Assembly (NCBI GenBank): GCA_012513125.1
Contig: JAAZCS010000212.1
Span: forward strand, 1-6,029
Reading direction: 5' to 3'
Source of the DNA: Treponema sp.
Lineage (GTDB): Bacteria; Spirochaetota; Spirochaetia; Treponematales; Treponemataceae
DNA: 6,029 nucleotides
Under the pieces are notes generated by a model, which was not told where the DNA came from, searched no databases, and was given only the letters and a program-made list of their open reading frames with translations. This document shows positions 4,224-6,029 of this stretch, in pieces. Numbering within the stretch: the stretch's first letter is position 1; every line of letters starts with the position of its first letter. Made by a program: the position numbers and the translations under genes.

Positions 4224-6029
4224 TTAAAATATTTCGCCCAATGCTTTAACAAGCATATCATCATCTGCTTTATCACGAACTGCAATTCTTATATACATTC
4301 CGTTTTCAAAGCATTTTTTTGATGACAAATCCTTTATGAATATATTGTATTTGCTAAGCAATGTCTCTGTCAATTCAGTAGCACTAACTTTTCCTGTAAG
4401 CCGGCACATCAAATAATTTGCCTCGCTTGGGAAAACTTCAAGCTCTTTGAATTTATTAAGCTCGAAAATAAAGCGATTTCTCTCTTCAACGATTGAATCG
4501 CAAGCAGAAATGTAAAGCTTTTTATACTTGTCATAAATCTGTAGGAAATATTCCGCAAAAGAATTTATGTTCCATATTGCATTTGTCTTTTTGATTATGG
4601 AAACAAAGCTATTGTTTGATGAAGCAAGTACTCCAAGCCTTAATCCTGGAACTCCATAACTCTTGCTTATTGATTTTATAACTAGAAGATTTTTATTTTC
4701 ATCTAAAATCTTTTCATCGATTAATGTATACCTTTTTGGGCTGTCAGCAAAATCAATGAACGACTCATCAAATATCAAAGTGGCAGAAAGTGATGAAAGT
4801 TCTTTACAGAGTCTTAGAACATCGTCTTTGGAAAAGAAATGTCCTGAAGGATTATCTGGATTAATCAAGAGTACATAGTTTGCATTTGCACTTTTTACGG
4901 TTGATAAAATATCATCAACGGAATAAGAGAAATTTTTATCAACTGAAACAGGAACAGTTTTAGCTCCTGCAAACCTTTCTGGATATTCATTGAAAGTAGG
5001 ATAAGGAATGGCAACAGTTCCTTCAACTGTTTTTCCCAATGATGAAATAAGTTCAGCCGCTCCGTTTCCCACAGCTATATGCTCTGGAAGGACATTGAAT
5101 ATTTTACCAGCAAGCAGGCTTTCCTGTGAAGCACCGCTTGGGTATGAAGTAAGTAGTGTCTGAAAACTGGAAGTCAATTCACTTACAAGCTGCTTTGGCG
5201 GAAAGTAAGGATTTACCAAATAGCAGAAGTCTTTAATCTGTGGAAATCTCCAGTAACCGCCATAACGTTTTTGCAACAGGCTTATTTTTTCCTTTGTATC
5301 GGCAAATTTATTCTCTGCAATAGAAAGGTCAGCAGGGTCGTCAATTTCGTACCAGTCCTCTCCACTTACAACAAAACCTTTTAGAGATGTTACAGAAAGA
5401 AAGGATAACACTTTTAAAACTTGCTCATAGTATTCGTTTTTTCCAAAGGCTTTCTGGTATGCTTCAAGAAACGGAATATAAAAGTTTGCAGAAAAATCCT
5501 TAGAAAACTTATATATGTTAACAGTCTTATAATACTGGTCAATATCGTTCCAATTAAAATGTGATTTATCCAAGATTCCTGTGATTTCATTTTTGTTATC
5601 TAGCAAGGTACAAGTTCCGTCCATCCAAGATTCAAAATGTGAAACAACCGCAAGATTCTTGTCCTTGCTTTTAATGAGATTTGAAATAATTGAAGGCTTG
5701 AAGATAAGATCGCTTTCAAGTAAAAGAGTGTCGTCATTTGCAAGCTCCTCTTTTGCGAGGAACAATGAGTAAATGTTATTTGTCTTGTCATAGACGGGAT
5801 TTTCAATATACTCAATCTTCATGCCGTTCAAATTTGATGAATTGAATTTTTCGGAGATAAAGTTTTTTAGCACATTGCCCTTGTAGCCAATAACCATAAC
5901 AAGCTTTGAAATATTATTTGCCACAAGCGACTCTATTGTATATTCAATAAGAGTTTTACCATTTATAGGAACCATACATTTTGTTCCTTCTGTTCTGCCC
6001 AAAGTGAACTTGGACTTTTTTGTAAAAGC
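4224..6029 (-). CDS. pntC: Bifunctional nucleotidyltransferase / PLP aminotransferase, probably phosphonate cytidylyltransferase-AEP transaminase (PntC-AEPT); N-terminus outside window
   Basis: A 601-codon open frame running off the right edge. The N-terminal half is a LicC-like sugar-phosphate-type nucleotidyltransferase. Counting from the Leu codon at 6002 as residue 1, it shows T-K-C-M-V-P-I-N-G-K (7-16), N-P-V-Y-D-K-T-N-N-I-Y-S-L (68-80), L-L-L-E-S-D-L-I (93-100, metal-binding Asp98) and W-Y-E-I-D-D-P-A-D-L (217-226). The nucleotide-binding L-A-A-G-x-G-x-R loop should lie just beyond the edge. The C-terminal half (about 250-592) is a fold-type I aminotransferase of HisC/CobD appearance: G-N-G-A-A-E-L (312-318), N-P-D-N-P-S-G (381-387), F-D-E-S-F-I-D (411-417, Asp for the PLP ring), S-I-S-K-S-Y-G with PLP Lys447, and R-I-A-V-R near 572-576. 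The T. denticola PntC-AEPT fusion has this order; it makes 2-aminoethylphosphonate from phosphonoacetaldehyde and activates it with CTP for transfer to a lipid or glycan. A phosphocholine cytidylyltransferase fused to another aminotransferase is the alternative. Confidence 0.75.
   Translation of the reverse strand, partial: AFTKKSKFTLGRTEGTKCMVPINGKTLIEYTIESLVANNISKLVMVIGYKGNVLKNFISEKFNSSNLNGMKIEYIENPVYDKTNNIYSLFLAKEELANDDTLLLESDLIFKPSIISNLIKSKDKNLAVVSHFESWMDGTCTLLDNKNEITGILDKSHFNWNDIDQYYKTVNIYKFSKDFSANFYIPFLEAYQKAFGKNEYYEQVLKVLSFLSVTSLKGFVVSGEDWYEIDDPADLSIAENKFADTKEKISLLQKRYGGYWRFPQIKDFCYLVNPYFPPKQLVSELTSSFQTLLTSYPSGASQESLLAGKIFNVLPEHIAVGNGAAELISSLGKTVEGTVAIPYPTFNEYPERFAGAKTVPVSVDKNFSYSVDDILSTVKSANANYVLLINPDNPSGHFFSKDDVLRLCKELSSLSATLIFDESFIDFADSPKRYTLIDEKILDENKNLLVIKSISKSYGVPGLRLGVLASSNNSFVSIIKKTNAIWNINSFAEYFLQIYDKYKKLYISACDSIVEERNRFIFELNKFKELEVFPSEANYLMCRLTGKVSATELTETLLSKYNIFIKDLSSKKCFENGMYIRIAVRDKADDDMLVKALGEIF

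Noticed and set aside
6000..6029. TTG at 6000-6002 as the start of the nucleotidyltransferase-aminotransferase gene, or a damaged nucleotide-binding loop there
   Set aside because: The frame stays open to the edge and reads A-F-T-K-K-S-K-F-T-L before G-R-T-E-G-T-K-C-M. Related enzymes have several residues between the glycine loop and T-K-C-M, so the loop is simply outside the window and nothing seems broken.
1..6029. Depletion of GGCC as proof of restriction avoidance
   Set aside because: Two sites against roughly six expected from base composition is too small a sample in 6 kb. It is mentioned only as weak support.
1..6029. CRISPR arrays, tRNA or rRNA genes
   Set aside because: No regularly spaced direct repeats, tRNA-like cloverleaf or rRNA sequence was seen. 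The only clear direct repeat is the pair of leader modules.

Overview
The window is an AT-rich stretch of bacterial chromosome holding five genes: two on the + strand and three on the - strand, with the two groups converging near position 1700. A Treponema-like spirochete is the best guess. Three things point that way: a nucleotidyltransferase-aminotransferase fusion resembling the PntC-AEPT enzyme described from Treponema denticola, a lipoprotein whose lipobox (F-V-S-C) fits the loose spirochete pattern, and an integron-like attC half site (T. denticola is known to carry a chromosomal integron). This is inference from remembered families; no ribosomal RNA or other strong taxonomic marker is present.

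Left part (1-1589, + strand): the 3' end of a restriction endonuclease gene, probably NgoPII/HaeIII type, followed 2 bases after its stop codon by a complete C5-cytosine methyltransferase very similar to M.HaeIII. Together they form a type II restriction-modification system that very likely recognises GGCC. This block is clearly more AT-rich than the trpB-like gene beside it.

Junction (1590-1841): no gene. It holds a sequence resembling the left half of an integron attC recombination site, then the left end of an IS3-family (IS150-like) insertion sequence with the first codons of its orfA, then a strong intrinsic terminator for the leftward gene. This is the scar of past mobile-element activity, and the R-M pair was probably acquired.

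Middle (1842-4223, - strand): a complete TrpB2-type tryptophan synthase beta chain with a good promoter, and a small secreted lipoprotein of unknown function. The lipoprotein signal peptide is out of frame with its obvious ribosome-binding site and ATG because of a run of six A right after the start codon, so the gene is either phase-variable, recently broken or affected by a sequence error. Both genes carry the same roughly 70-base leader (hairpin plus Shine-Dalgarno plus ATG), a duplicated regulatory module. The lipoprotein leader holds two further hairpins, one shaped like an intrinsic terminator.

Right part (4224-6029, - strand): the bifunctional nucleotidyltransferase plus PLP-dependent aminotransferase, whose N-terminus lies beyond the right edge. 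It most likely makes CMP-activated 2-aminoethylphosphonate, and the remaining phosphonate genes would be expected to the right of the window. The five genes do not form one pathway: R-M is defence or selfish DNA, and the others look like separate chromosomal transcription units.
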